The notes under the pieces: generated by a model
What the model saw: the letters and a program-made list of their open reading frames with translations, nothing else
Told to the model about the DNA's origin: nothing
The model's database searches: none
Made by a program: the position numbers and the translations under genes
NCBI GenBank assembly: GCA_964399625.1
Contig: CAYNSB010000054.1
Location: 1-21,289, forward strand
Direction: 5' to 3'
Length of the DNA stretch: 21,289 nucleotides
From: CAYNSB01 sp964399625
Lineage (GTDB): Bacteria; Planctomycetota; Phycisphaerae; Phycisphaerales; UBA1924
Shown: positions 15,418 to 21,289 of the stretch, one piece after another
How positions within the stretch are numbered: the first letter of the stretch is position 1
Layout of the letters: every line of letters begins with the position of its first letter

Positions 15418-16401
15418 TCAGCGGCGCCGGCGGGCGGCGATCAGCCCACCAAGCCCAAGGATCGCGATCGAGCCCGGCGTGGGAACCGTCGCGTTCACCG
15501 AGAACGACACCTTGAACGTCTTGCTCTCGCCGGGGGCGAGCGTGATGTCGTTCCAGAGGAAGCCCGCGGCCGTGTCCGTGCCGTTGGTGATCGAGCCCGC
15601 GAGAGCGCCCGAGCCCTTGAGCGCGGTGTTCACGGCGGTGCGGGACGCGGCGAGCGTGGAGAACGTGCCGTTGCCCGTCGGGTTATTCGCGGAGGCGAGG
15701 ACCTCGCCGAAGTTTGAGGCCTGCGTGAACTTGAAGTACCCCGAGCCCAGGGACGACACGGTGTTGCCCGCCGAGCCCGCGATGTCCAGGTCCACCTCGT
15801 TGCCCACGTCGAGCGTGATCGTGTTGAGCCCGGCATCGACGCGGGTCACGGTGAACGCCATGTCCACCCACGACTGGCCCGCGACCAGCCCATCGAACAC
15901 CTGGATGGAGATGCTCGCGTTGACCGTGCCGCCGAGCTGCCCGGGATTGCCGATCCCGCTGTAGAGCATGTTGAACCCGTTGCCGGAGTAGGAGGACTGA
16001 GACTCGTTGTTCGTGCCGCCCGCGGCATCGAGCCCGATGCGCGTTCCGCTGGAGGCCGCGGTGTTGAAGTACCAGTTCATGAAGGGCAGCTGGTTCGTGC
16101 CGTAGTTGGCCGAACCCGTGGGGTTGGCCGCGACGTCGGTGAAGAGGCCGTAGGACCCGCCGGTCGAATCCTGGAAGGGACGCACGTTCGTCGGGAACAC
16201 GCTGCCCTGGAACGGATTGGCGGCGCCGTAGTAGTTCGAGGCGGACGACGTGGTGCTGTACGAGAAGATCCCCGCGCCAACGCTCAGCGCGCTGTGCCCC
16301 GCCGAGGCAACGCCCGGCGAGCGGATCATGCCATATCCCAACGCGCCCGACGCCATCGCCATGGCCATGGCGATGCTCGCCCCGATTGCAGCCTTCTTCA
16401 T
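15418..16401 (-). CDS. Exported protein with PEP-CTERM-like sorting tail
   Basis: A 327-residue exported protein. The signal peptide is MKKAAIGASIAMAMAMASGALG. The mature region is rich in Ser, Gly, Asn and Thr with few charges (Cys-free, beta-rich), e.g. SNYYGAANPFQGSVFP and NMLYSGIGNPGQLGG. The last ~100 residues contain NDITLAPGESKTFKVSFSVNA, an immunoglobulin-like closing strand common before this type of tail. It ends VPTPGS, a short hydrophobic helix (IAILGLGGLIAA) and RRRR, which is the tripartite layout of PEP-CTERM/exosortase signals with PTPG in place of the usual PEP. It is therefore probably anchored transiently, cleaved and displayed or released at the envelope. AGGAGAGGG just before ATG 16401 is a strong ribosome-binding site and fixes the start. 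No exosortase gene is in the window. Function beyond surface localisation is unknown. Confidence 0.83.
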   Translation of the reverse strand: MKKAAIGASIAMAMAMASGALGYGMIRSPGVASAGHSALSVGAGIFSYSTTSSASNYYGAANPFQGSVFPTNVRPFQDSTGGSYGLFTDVAANPTGSANYGTNQLPFMNWYFNTAASSGTRIGLDAAGGTNNESQSSYSGNGFNMLYSGIGNPGQLGGTVNASISIQVFDGLVAGQSWVDMAFTVTRVDAGLNTITLDVGNEVDLDIAGSAGNTVSSLGSGYFKFTQASNFGEVLASANNPTGNGTFSTLAASRTAVNTALKGSGALAGSITNGTDTAAGFLWNDITLAPGESKTFKVSFSVNATVPTPGSIAILGLGGLIAARRRR

Positions 16402-16516
16402 GATCCCTCTCCTATGGGCCCACCTGTCGTGGGCCGTGCAGCGCCAGAGGCGCTCCGTGTCGTTGTCTCCCTCCGGGTGTCCCCGGAACGGAGGCAGAGT
16501 ACCTCGGCACGCAGAC

Positions 16517-16560
16517 ACTTTCCAGAAAATACATGCCGATCCGACAACTATCTGGAAAGT
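16517..16560. promoter_or_regulatory. 10-bp perfect inverted repeat upstream of the exported-protein gene
   Basis: ACTTTCCAGA (16517-16526) and TCTGGAAAGT (16551-16560) are exact inverted repeats separated by 24 bases (34 bp centre to centre, about three helical turns). They lie 116-159 bp upstream of the minus-strand gene starting at 16401, and 11 bases past the stop of the preceding hydrolase. No T-run follows, and the AT-rich spacer contains TATTTT on the minus strand, so an operator or activator site is favoured over a terminator. Confidence 0.5.
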
Positions 16561-16570
16561 CGTGAATCAG

Positions 16571-17218
16571 TTATAGGACGTTTTGATTTGAGATTGTGCC
16601 GACCCATTCCTCCACCGTGTCCGCATCACCGACGTCGAGGGCATGCGAGGCCGCGCGACGGGCATGGCGAACGTCGCATCCGCTCGCTTCCAGCATCCTC
16701 GCGAGGCGGTCCGCGTTGTCGGCCGGCACGATCGCATCCCATGCTCCCGAAACCAGCAGCACGGGCGTGGATCCCGGCTGATGCAAGCCCGGCTCGGGGT
16801 TAGTGACCATGGCTCGCAGGAGCGCCGCGCCCTTCAGCACTCCGGGCTGGCGCAGCAGAACGTTTGCCGCGATGTTGGCGCCGTTGGAATATCCCAGTGC
16901 GATCACTCGGGCCGGGTCGAAGCCCTCATGGGCGCAGGCGTCGGGTATCCAGCGGGCGAGCTCGCCGGTCCGCCGCTCCAGGTCCGCAAGATCGAACACG
17001 CCCTCGCGGAGGCGGCGGAAGAACCGGGGCATGCCGTTCTCGAGCACGTTGCCGCGCGGGCTGAGCATGTTGAACGACGGCGCCACACGCTGACCGAGCG
17101 AGATGAGATCGTGCTCGTCGCCTCCAGTGCCGTGCAGCAGCAGGAGCGTGGGTGCGGCACTCGCGCCCTGAGACGCCGGGCGCGCCACGTAGGTATGGAG
17201 CGAGCGTGCGTTGCTCAT
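16571..17218 (-). CDS. Alpha/beta hydrolase, carboxylesterase (MhqD-like)
   Basis: A 215-residue cytosolic serine hydrolase of the phospholipase/carboxylesterase type. The oxyanion-hole loop is LLLLHGTGGDEHDL (about 26-39). The nucleophile elbow is ALGYSNGANIA with Ser111 (G-Y-S-N-G). The acid is Asp161 in VSGAWDAIVP and the base is His192 in ASHAL. The sequence SPRGNVLENGMPRFFRR is characteristic of the MhqD/YodD-like branch. Length is typical for the family (~200-220). Its ATG overlaps the stop of the upstream dioxygenase by 4 bases (ATGA, 17215-17218), so the two are translationally coupled. That pairing is seen in quinone and electrophile detoxification (mhq) operons, where the hydrolase is thought to act on ring-cleavage or adduct products. 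The substrate here is inferred, not shown. Confidence 0.88.
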   Translation of the reverse strand: MSNARSLHTYVARPASQGASAAPTLLLLHGTGGDEHDLISLGQRVAPSFNMLSPRGNVLENGMPRFFRRLREGVFDLADLERRTGELARWIPDACAHEGFDPARVIALGYSNGANIAANVLLRQPGVLKGAALLRAMVTNPEPGLHQPGSTPVLLVSGAWDAIVPADNADRLARMLEASGCDVRHARRAASHALDVGDADTVEEWVGTISNQNVL

Positions 17219-18165
17219 GGCGCAACCTTGGGCACGTTGATGGGGAGCAAACGGGGCTCGATTCTGGCCCGTGCGGATTCGTACTCGCTCGGAAGGCGCA
17301 GCGCTTGGCCCAGTGCTTCGGGAGCCTCGTCGATGGCGAAGCCCGGCGCGTCGGTGGCGATCTCAAACAGAATGCCGCCCGGCTCGCGGAAGTAGATCGA
17401 GCGGAAGTAGTTACGGTCCTTCACCTCCGTCACGCCGATCCGCTCGCGCGACAGGACCGCCTGCCATTCGCGCTGCTCGGCGTCGTTGGCAGCGCGGAAC
17501 GCGACGTGGTGAACCATGCCCGCGCCGAGCCTGCCGTGCGGTGCGTTGGGATTCTGAACAACATCGACGATGCGCCCCGGAGAGTCCGGAGCGCTCGAGA
17601 CGAATCTCTGACGTCCCGCCTCCTCGTCAGCGGCACGAAGCCCCATGATCCGCACGAGCAGGTCGGCGGTGGGCGCGGCGCGGTCCACGCGCAGAGTCGC
17701 GGAGTGGAACCCGCGGATCGCCATGGACGCGGGAAGCCCCTGCGGCCACGCGGGCATGCCAGCGGCTTCGGCTGACTCGACGAGTTCGAGCGGCAGGCCG
17801 TCGTGATCCTCGAAGGAGAGCACCTGCTCGCCGAATCGGGCGGAGATTCCGCCGAGCGTGACTTTCAGGCGTGCCAGGCGTTCGCGCCACGCGTTGAGCG
17901 ACCCCGTGGGGACGAGGAACGCGGTCGCCGATTGGAACCCCGCGCCCTGGCGTCCTCGTGCGGCGCCGGGCCAGGGGAAGAACGTGAGGATAGTGCCCGG
18001 GCGTCCGCGCTCATCGCCGAAGTAGAAGTGGTACGTCCCGGGATCATCGAAATTCACAGTTCTCTTGACGAAGCGGAGCCCGAGCACACCCGCGTAGAAG
18101 TTGAGGTTGCGCTGAGGGTCGCTCGCGATGGCGGTAATGTGATGGATGGCGGGAATGATGGGCAT
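17215..18165 (-). CDS. Ring-cleaving dioxygenase-like VOC protein (MhqO/MhqA-like)
   Basis: A 316-residue metalloenzyme of the vicinal-oxygen-chelate (glyoxalase/extradiol dioxygenase) superfamily, with two fused VOC modules. Predicted metal ligands are the His8/His9 pair in AIHHITAIASD, His219/His220 in GAGMVHHVAFRA, and Glu268 in GGILFEIATD. NLNFYAGVLGLRFVKRTVNFDDPGTYHFYFGD-like sequence at residues 22-53 is highly typical of the MhqO family, which counters hydroquinones and catechols. ATG 18165 was chosen because GAGG lies 5 bases upstream and the conserved start (MPIIPAIHHIT) begins there; a longer open frame to 18702 overlaps the divergent regulator and is not credible. First gene of a two-gene operon with the hydrolase. 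The natural substrate is not determined. Confidence 0.9.
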   Translation of the reverse strand: MPIIPAIHHITAIASDPQRNLNFYAGVLGLRFVKRTVNFDDPGTYHFYFGDERGRPGTILTFFPWPGAARGRQGAGFQSATAFLVPTGSLNAWRERLARLKVTLGGISARFGEQVLSFEDHDGLPLELVESAEAAGMPAWPQGLPASMAIRGFHSATLRVDRAAPTADLLVRIMGLRAADEEAGRQRFVSSAPDSPGRIVDVVQNPNAPHGRLGAGMVHHVAFRAANDAEQREWQAVLSRERIGVTEVKDRNYFRSIYFREPGGILFEIATDAPGFAIDEAPEALGQALRLPSEYESARARIEPRLLPINVPKVAP

Positions 18166-18182
18166 GACAACCTCGTGAGATG

Positions 18183-18252
18183 ACGATCGTGAAGGCGTGA
18201 AGTCGAGGAAGGACTCGGGGCGGCTACGACCACGCCGATGGTACGATCGTGA
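18183..18252. promoter_or_regulatory. Paired ACGATCGTGA repeats in a divergent promoter region
   Basis: The decamer ACGATCGTGA occurs at 18183-18192 and again at 18243-18252, exactly 60 bp apart, in the 110-bp gap between the dioxygenase operon and the regulator gene. The core ACGATCGT is itself palindromic. TACGAT at 18242-18247 within the second copy could serve as a plus-strand -10. CGATCG is frequent in this genome, so chance is possible, but two identical decamers flanking the promoters fit sites for the neighbouring HTH protein. Confidence 0.4.
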
Positions 18253-18275
18253 GGTCGCAAGCCGGTGGAGGGGTA

Positions 18276-18650
18276 ATGGCCCGGCGGTCGGCACAACTCG
18301 AGCACGACTTCTCTCGATGGTCATCGCGAGCCCGTGGCTCGAGCGTGCTTCCTGAGTCGGCGTGGGGGCCGGTCTCGCGGGGCCTCCACCTGTCTCCTCG
18401 CGAGGTGCAGATCGTGCGAGCGACGTTCGACGATCTGAAGGAGTGCGCGATCGCGGGCGATCTTGGAATCTCCGCGCACACCGTGCACACGCACGTGGAG
18501 CGGCTGCATCGGAAGCTGGGCGTGGCCGACCGTGCGCAACTGATCCTCCGCGTGATCGACGTGTATCTGCGGATGGTTCGGGACCCCGACGAGGTGCTGC
18601 CGCCGATCTGTCGCGCGTGCTCGCGGAACGGCTGCCCACTGGCGTTGTAA
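18276..18650 (+). CDS. LuxR-type helix-turn-helix regulator with C-terminal Cys motif
   Basis: A 124-residue DNA-binding protein consisting of a short basic N-terminus, a GerE/LuxR HTH domain (about 38-98) and a short tail. The HTH shows LSPREVQIVRATFDDLKECAIAG, then LGISAHTVHTHVERLHRKLGV (recognition helix about 67-81), then RAQLILRVID. There is no receiver or ligand-binding domain. The tail ends PPICRACSRNGCPLAL with Cys112, Cys115 and Cys120 (C-x2-C-x4-C); a fourth Cys (57) lies in the HTH. These could bind a metal or react with electrophiles or oxidants. The gene diverges from the MhqO/MhqD-like operon and is a plausible regulator of it. ATG 18276 was chosen because GGTGGAGGGG lies just before it; a GTG at 18249 is the alternative. 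Confidence 0.85.
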   Translation: MARRSAQLEHDFSRWSSRARGSSVLPESAWGPVSRGLHLSPREVQIVRATFDDLKECAIAGDLGISAHTVHTHVERLHRKLGVADRAQLILRVIDVYLRMVRDPDEVLPPICRACSRNGCPLAL

Positions 18651-18690
18651 TCACGGGCGCTGTCGGCTCAGAAGGTGACGGCGAGGCGGG

Positions 18691-18718
18691 TTGCCAACTC
18701 ACGAGTTTGCACTACGGT
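18691..18718 (+). promoter_or_regulatory. Candidate sigma-70-type promoter, TTGCCA-N16-TACGGT
   Basis: A -35-like TTGCCA (18691-18696) and -10-like TACGGT (18713-18718) are separated by 16 bases, upstream of the exported-protein gene starting at 18783. They imply a leader of about 55 bases. This is the only place in the window where I see both hexamers at normal spacing. Confidence 0.42.
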
Positions 18719-18782
18719 CTTCTTTGTGCGGAGCGGCACGGGCCCTTGAGCCGGTGCGCCGACACGCAAAGGGAGACAAGCC

Positions 18783-19481
18783 ATGGCAACGGATCTTGAA
18801 GACCGGACGCGCCGCATCGCCCTGATCGCGGTGCTGGCAGGGACACTCAGCGGCACATCGGCGATGGCAGGGGTCGTCACCATCTACTGCGACGAGGCGG
18901 CCCAAGTCACGGTCACCCGCAAGAATCCTGACGGCACTATCGACACGCTGTACAACTCCGGTTACCGCACGGTCGGAAACGGTCCGGGCGGTAGCGGGTT
19001 CACTGACAAGATCTTGATCAGCATTCCCAGTGAGTACCAGAGCCTTGAGGGGACGAGCGTGACCAAGGCCGTCCGCGACGGCGGGCGGGTCACCGTGGGC
19101 AGGGTGACCCTGAAGGACACGGCCTCGCTGGCATCGCTGGAACCGTTTTCCATCGCCGACCTCGCGGCGAGCGCGAGGATTGCATCCATCTACTCGCTCC
19201 CTGATTACCTCGGTCAGGAGGGGGGGCTCTTGCCGAACTCGTTGTTCGTGGGCGGATTCGCGACCGGCGTGAGTGCTCTGCGCGTCGTTGACGCGTCGTC
19301 GCTTGACTATTCGAGCACGGAGAGCGCGATCTATGACTTCATCGCGCGCGGCGACGCCTTGCCTGGATACTCCGGAAATGCACAGGTCGGGCTGACGAGA
19401 ACGACGTTCGAAGTGCCCTCTCCCGGCGCGTCGGCTCTCGCCTTGGGCGGGCTCCTCTTCGCGTGGCATCGCCGCAGGTAG
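18783..19481 (+). CDS. Exported protein with PEP-CTERM-like sorting tail (second)
   Basis: A 232-residue exported protein. The signal peptide has a long charged n-region (MATDLEDRTRR) followed by IALIAVLAGTLSGTSAMAG. The mature part begins VVTIYCDEAAQVTVTRKNPDG and is mixed alpha/beta with a single Cys; no catalytic motif is recognised. The C-terminus is VPSPGA, a hydrophobic stretch (SALALGGLLFAW) and HRRR. This is the same layout as the tail of the gene ending at 15418 (VPTPGS...RRRR), so both are likely handled by the same exosortase-like enzyme encoded elsewhere. GGGAG (18771-18775) lies 7 bases before the ATG, and a plausible promoter is at 18691-18718. It follows the regulator gene on the same strand by 132 bp and is probably separately transcribed. 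Surface or secreted role; function unknown. Confidence 0.82.
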   Translation: MATDLEDRTRRIALIAVLAGTLSGTSAMAGVVTIYCDEAAQVTVTRKNPDGTIDTLYNSGYRTVGNGPGGSGFTDKILISIPSEYQSLEGTSVTKAVRDGGRVTVGRVTLKDTASLASLEPFSIADLAASARIASIYSLPDYLGQEGGLLPNSLFVGGFATGVSALRVVDASSLDYSSTESAIYDFIARGDALPGYSGNAQVGLTRTTFEVPSPGASALALGGLLFAWHRRR

Positions 19482-19517
19482 TCGGCTGGGCACGAGCGGC
19501 CCGGACCTGGGCGGACC

Positions 19518-21191
19518 TCACCTTGTTCCCGCGGGCTGGGCCGCGATGAAGTGCCCCACCACCGGCCTCTCGGGCTCGTCCGCACGCGGTCGGTGGAAGG
19601 ACTTGGCGTGGTCCTGAACACGCTGATCGGCGAGGGTCACGCGATCGTGCTGGCGGAGGTGCTCGGCCCAGCTCTCGACGAAGAAGACCTCGAGCCAGCG
19701 CCGCGGGTCCTCCGTGTCACGCGAGAGGGTCCACGAGAACGCACCGTCGCGGTAGCGTGTCTGCGCGACGGGGCCCATCGCGGCGCGAAACGCCTCGGCG
19801 TCCTCGGGCTCGATCCGGTACTCGATGGTGATCACGACCGGCCCATCGTCCGGATCGATGTCGTGCGACGCGACGGGGTCCTCCCAGTGCCGGCTCGGGA
19901 TGGCGTCTTCCGCGACGGCGCCCGAGAGGCGGTAGCGGAGCAGCGTGAGCAGCCCTATCGCCTCGCACGCGCTCGCGATGAGCAGCGTGTCGCGGATGCC
20001 CACGCTCTGCGCGATCGCGCCCCACGCCAGCGACCCCACCGACCAGCTCGCGTAGAACGCCGAGAGATAGCAGGCGAGCGCTCGCGCGCGAACCCATGGC
20101 GGTGCGCACGCCTGGGCCGAACCGTTCAGGCTGGTGACCATCGTCAGCCATCCGGCGCCGCAGATCGTCATGCTCGCGAAGGCGAACGCCGGCACGGGCT
20201 GGAGCGCCAGGAGAGCCATCGCGCCGCCATAGGCGAGCGTCGCACCGACAACGATCGCGTTGGGGCCGACCGTCCGGCGGAGCGGCGGTAGCACGAACGC
20301 CGCCGCGACCGCCCCAAGGCCCAGACAACCCATCATGATGCCGTACCCGCTCGCGCCCAGGCGGACGTGCTCCGCGGCGGTCACGGGCATGAGCGCCCAC
20401 AGGCACGCGGCGGGCGGCACGAAGGACACGGTTCGCCAGAGGACGGCGCGCATCGGCGGGTGGTATCGCACATAGCGCACGCCGGAGCGGATCGCGCCCA
20501 GGAATCGCTCGGCGAGCGCCGCGCGATTGGGCGGTCGGTGCTTCCATCGCCACAGGACGAACGAGATTCCCACGAAACTGACGGCGTTGAGCGCAAAGGC
20601 CGCGTGGGGCCCCTGGGAGGCGACGAGCAAGCCGCCAAGCGTGGGACCGATCGCGCGGGCAAGATTGGTCGAGACATTGTTGAGAGCGGCGGCGTGGGCG
20701 AGCTGGTCGCTGGGAACCAGGTCCGTCATCACGGTCTGCCACGCCGGGTTGGCGAGCGCGGCGAGCGTGCCCAGCGCGAGCGTGAAGAGCACGAGCGTGG
20801 CGGGAGTCGTCCGATGTTGCCACGTCGCGAAGGCGAGCGCCGCGGCGAGCGCGAGCGAGGCCAACTGGCAGACCAGAATCAACCGGCGACGGTCCACCAC
20901 GTCCGCGAGGGCCCCGGCAGGGATGGAGAGCAGGAAGAACGGGAGCGTCGTGGCGGCCTGCGCCAACGCCACCATCACCCGGGAGCCGCCCGAGAGGTCC
21001 TTCATGAGCCAACCGGCGCCGACCTCGTGCATCCATGTGCCGATGTTCGAGGAGAGCGCGGCGACCCAGAGCCAACAGAACGCGTGCACGCGAAATGGGG
21101 TCAGTGCTCCCACGTGGCCCGCGCGTGCCGGGGGAGATCCCGAGGGTGGAACGGGCTGCGCCCGCGAATGGGTCGGAAGGGGCGTGCTCAC
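19518..21191 (-). CDS. MFS exporter (MFS_3/EntS type) with C-terminal ABM-like domain
   Basis: A 557-residue inner-membrane transporter with about 12 hydrophobic segments between residues ~30 and ~425. Conserved MFS loop residues appear in SIPAGALADVVDRRR (about 90-104, the loop between TM2 and TM3). NPAWQTVMTDLVPSDQLAHAAALNN is typical of the EntS-like MFS_3 branch, whose members export siderophores or drugs. A soluble C-terminal domain (about 445-545) with VVITIEYRIEPEDAEAFRAAM, YRDGAFSWTLSRDTEDP and WLEVFFVESWAEHLRQHDRVT resembles the dimeric alpha-beta barrel of antibiotic-biosynthesis monooxygenases. This fusion is known in the family. The start is GTG 21191; no clear ribosome-binding site precedes it. 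Convergent with the preceding exported-protein gene (36-bp gap). The cargo is unknown. Confidence 0.87.
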   Translation of the reverse strand: MSTPLPTHSRAQPVPPSGSPPARAGHVGALTPFRVHAFCWLWVAALSSNIGTWMHEVGAGWLMKDLSGGSRVMVALAQAATTLPFFLLSIPAGALADVVDRRRLILVCQLASLALAAALAFATWQHRTTPATLVLFTLALGTLAALANPAWQTVMTDLVPSDQLAHAAALNNVSTNLARAIGPTLGGLLVASQGPHAAFALNAVSFVGISFVLWRWKHRPPNRAALAERFLGAIRSGVRYVRYHPPMRAVLWRTVSFVPPAACLWALMPVTAAEHVRLGASGYGIMMGCLGLGAVAAAFVLPPLRRTVGPNAIVVGATLAYGGAMALLALQPVPAFAFASMTICGAGWLTMVTSLNGSAQACAPPWVRARALACYLSAFYASWSVGSLAWGAIAQSVGIRDTLLIASACEAIGLLTLLRYRLSGAVAEDAIPSRHWEDPVASHDIDPDDGPVVITIEYRIEPEDAEAFRAAMGPVAQTRYRDGAFSWTLSRDTEDPRRWLEVFFVESWAEHLRQHDRVTLADQRVQDHAKSFHRPRADEPERPVVGHFIAAQPAGTR

Positions 21192-21236
21192 GATCGGCTG
21201 TAGGATCGGAAGGATCGGCGAGCGGCGACAGCGGAA

Positions 21237-21289
21237 AGGCCGGGGTGGGATTCGAACCCACGAAGCTTGCGCAACGGATTTGCAATCCG
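21237..21289 (-). tRNA. tRNA-Cys (GCA), 3' half, truncated by window edge
   Basis: On the minus strand, from the right edge: anticodon arm CGGA-TTGCAAA-TCCG (U33, anticodon GCA), a 12-13 base variable region, T-arm GTGGG-TTCGAAT-CCCAC, acceptor strand CCCGGCC, and discriminator T at 21237. U73 and the GCA anticodon are the identity elements of tRNA-Cys. CCA is not encoded. The D-arm and 5' acceptor strand lie outside the window. The variable region (21262-21273) is longer than the usual 4-5 bases. It lies 45 bases upstream of the MFS gene on the same strand. Confidence 0.9.

Noticed and set aside
16517..16560. Inverted repeat as terminator of the hydrolase operon
   Set aside because: The loop would be 24 bases and no T-run follows on either strand, so an operator-like role is preferred.
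18166..18702. Upstream extension of the dioxygenase frame to 18702
   Set aside because: It covers the divergent promoter region and the regulator gene, and encodes Arg/Pro/Ser-rich filler. The conserved VOC start and an RBS are at 18165.
19717..21285. 522-codon minus-strand frame inside the MFS gene and running into the tRNA
   Set aside because: Out-of-frame Arg-rich translation that crosses a tRNA. The MFS frame has clear membrane segments.

Overview
The window looks like chromosomal DNA of a high-GC Planctomycetota bacterium, most likely of class Phycisphaerae. This is an inference from three things: two secreted proteins ending in a PEP-CTERM-like tail (VP-T/S-PG, hydrophobic stretch, RRR), a two-partner secretion pair in a diderm with planctomycete-style housekeeping genes, and ordinary metabolic genes scattered in short operons. 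I see no phage, transposon, CRISPR array or rRNA. The only RNA gene is a partial tRNA-Cys at the right edge.

Left third (1-7.1 kb), housekeeping: the 3' end of an unrecognised gene with a strong terminator; folP (dihydropteroate synthase); trxA (thioredoxin with a WCQPC active site); a Gfo/Idh/MocA dehydrogenase; a four-domain S1 RNA-binding protein with a Gly/Arg-rich tail; then a HAD phosphatase diverging from aroC (chorismate synthase). The last two genes share a 70-bp intergenic region. Both lack a Shine-Dalgarno and carry a -10-like hexamer exactly 8 nt before ATG, which suggests a divergent pair of leaderless transcripts.

Middle (7.1-16.4 kb), cell surface: a two-partner secretion operon on the minus strand, with tpsB (outer-membrane transporter with POTRA domains and a VRGY motif) followed by tpsA (1858-residue exoprotein with a filamentous-haemagglutinin N-terminus, about eleven degenerate ~80-residue repeats and an atypical helical C-terminus). 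A strong terminator closes the operon, and a GC-rich hairpin lies just before the ribosome-binding site of each gene. A small lipoprotein gene diverges from tpsB and converges, across a 13-bp perfect stem-loop, on a PEP-CTERM-like exported protein.

Right third (16.4-21.3 kb): a translationally coupled ring-cleaving-dioxygenase-like and alpha/beta-hydrolase pair, resembling the quinone-detoxification MhqO/MhqD pair. It diverges from a small LuxR-type HTH protein that ends in a C-x2-C-x4-C motif, so a thiol-sensing switch is possible. After it come a second PEP-CTERM-like exported protein, an MFS exporter fused to an ABM-like domain, and the 3' half of a tRNA-Cys(GCA) that appears to have an unusually long variable region.

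No single wholly unknown system is obvious. The most interesting candidates are the repeat-rich TPS locus with its leader hairpins and neighbouring lipoprotein, the Cys-rich LuxR regulator with its putative electrophile-detoxification operon, the divergent leaderless promoters, and the tRNA-Cys variable arm.
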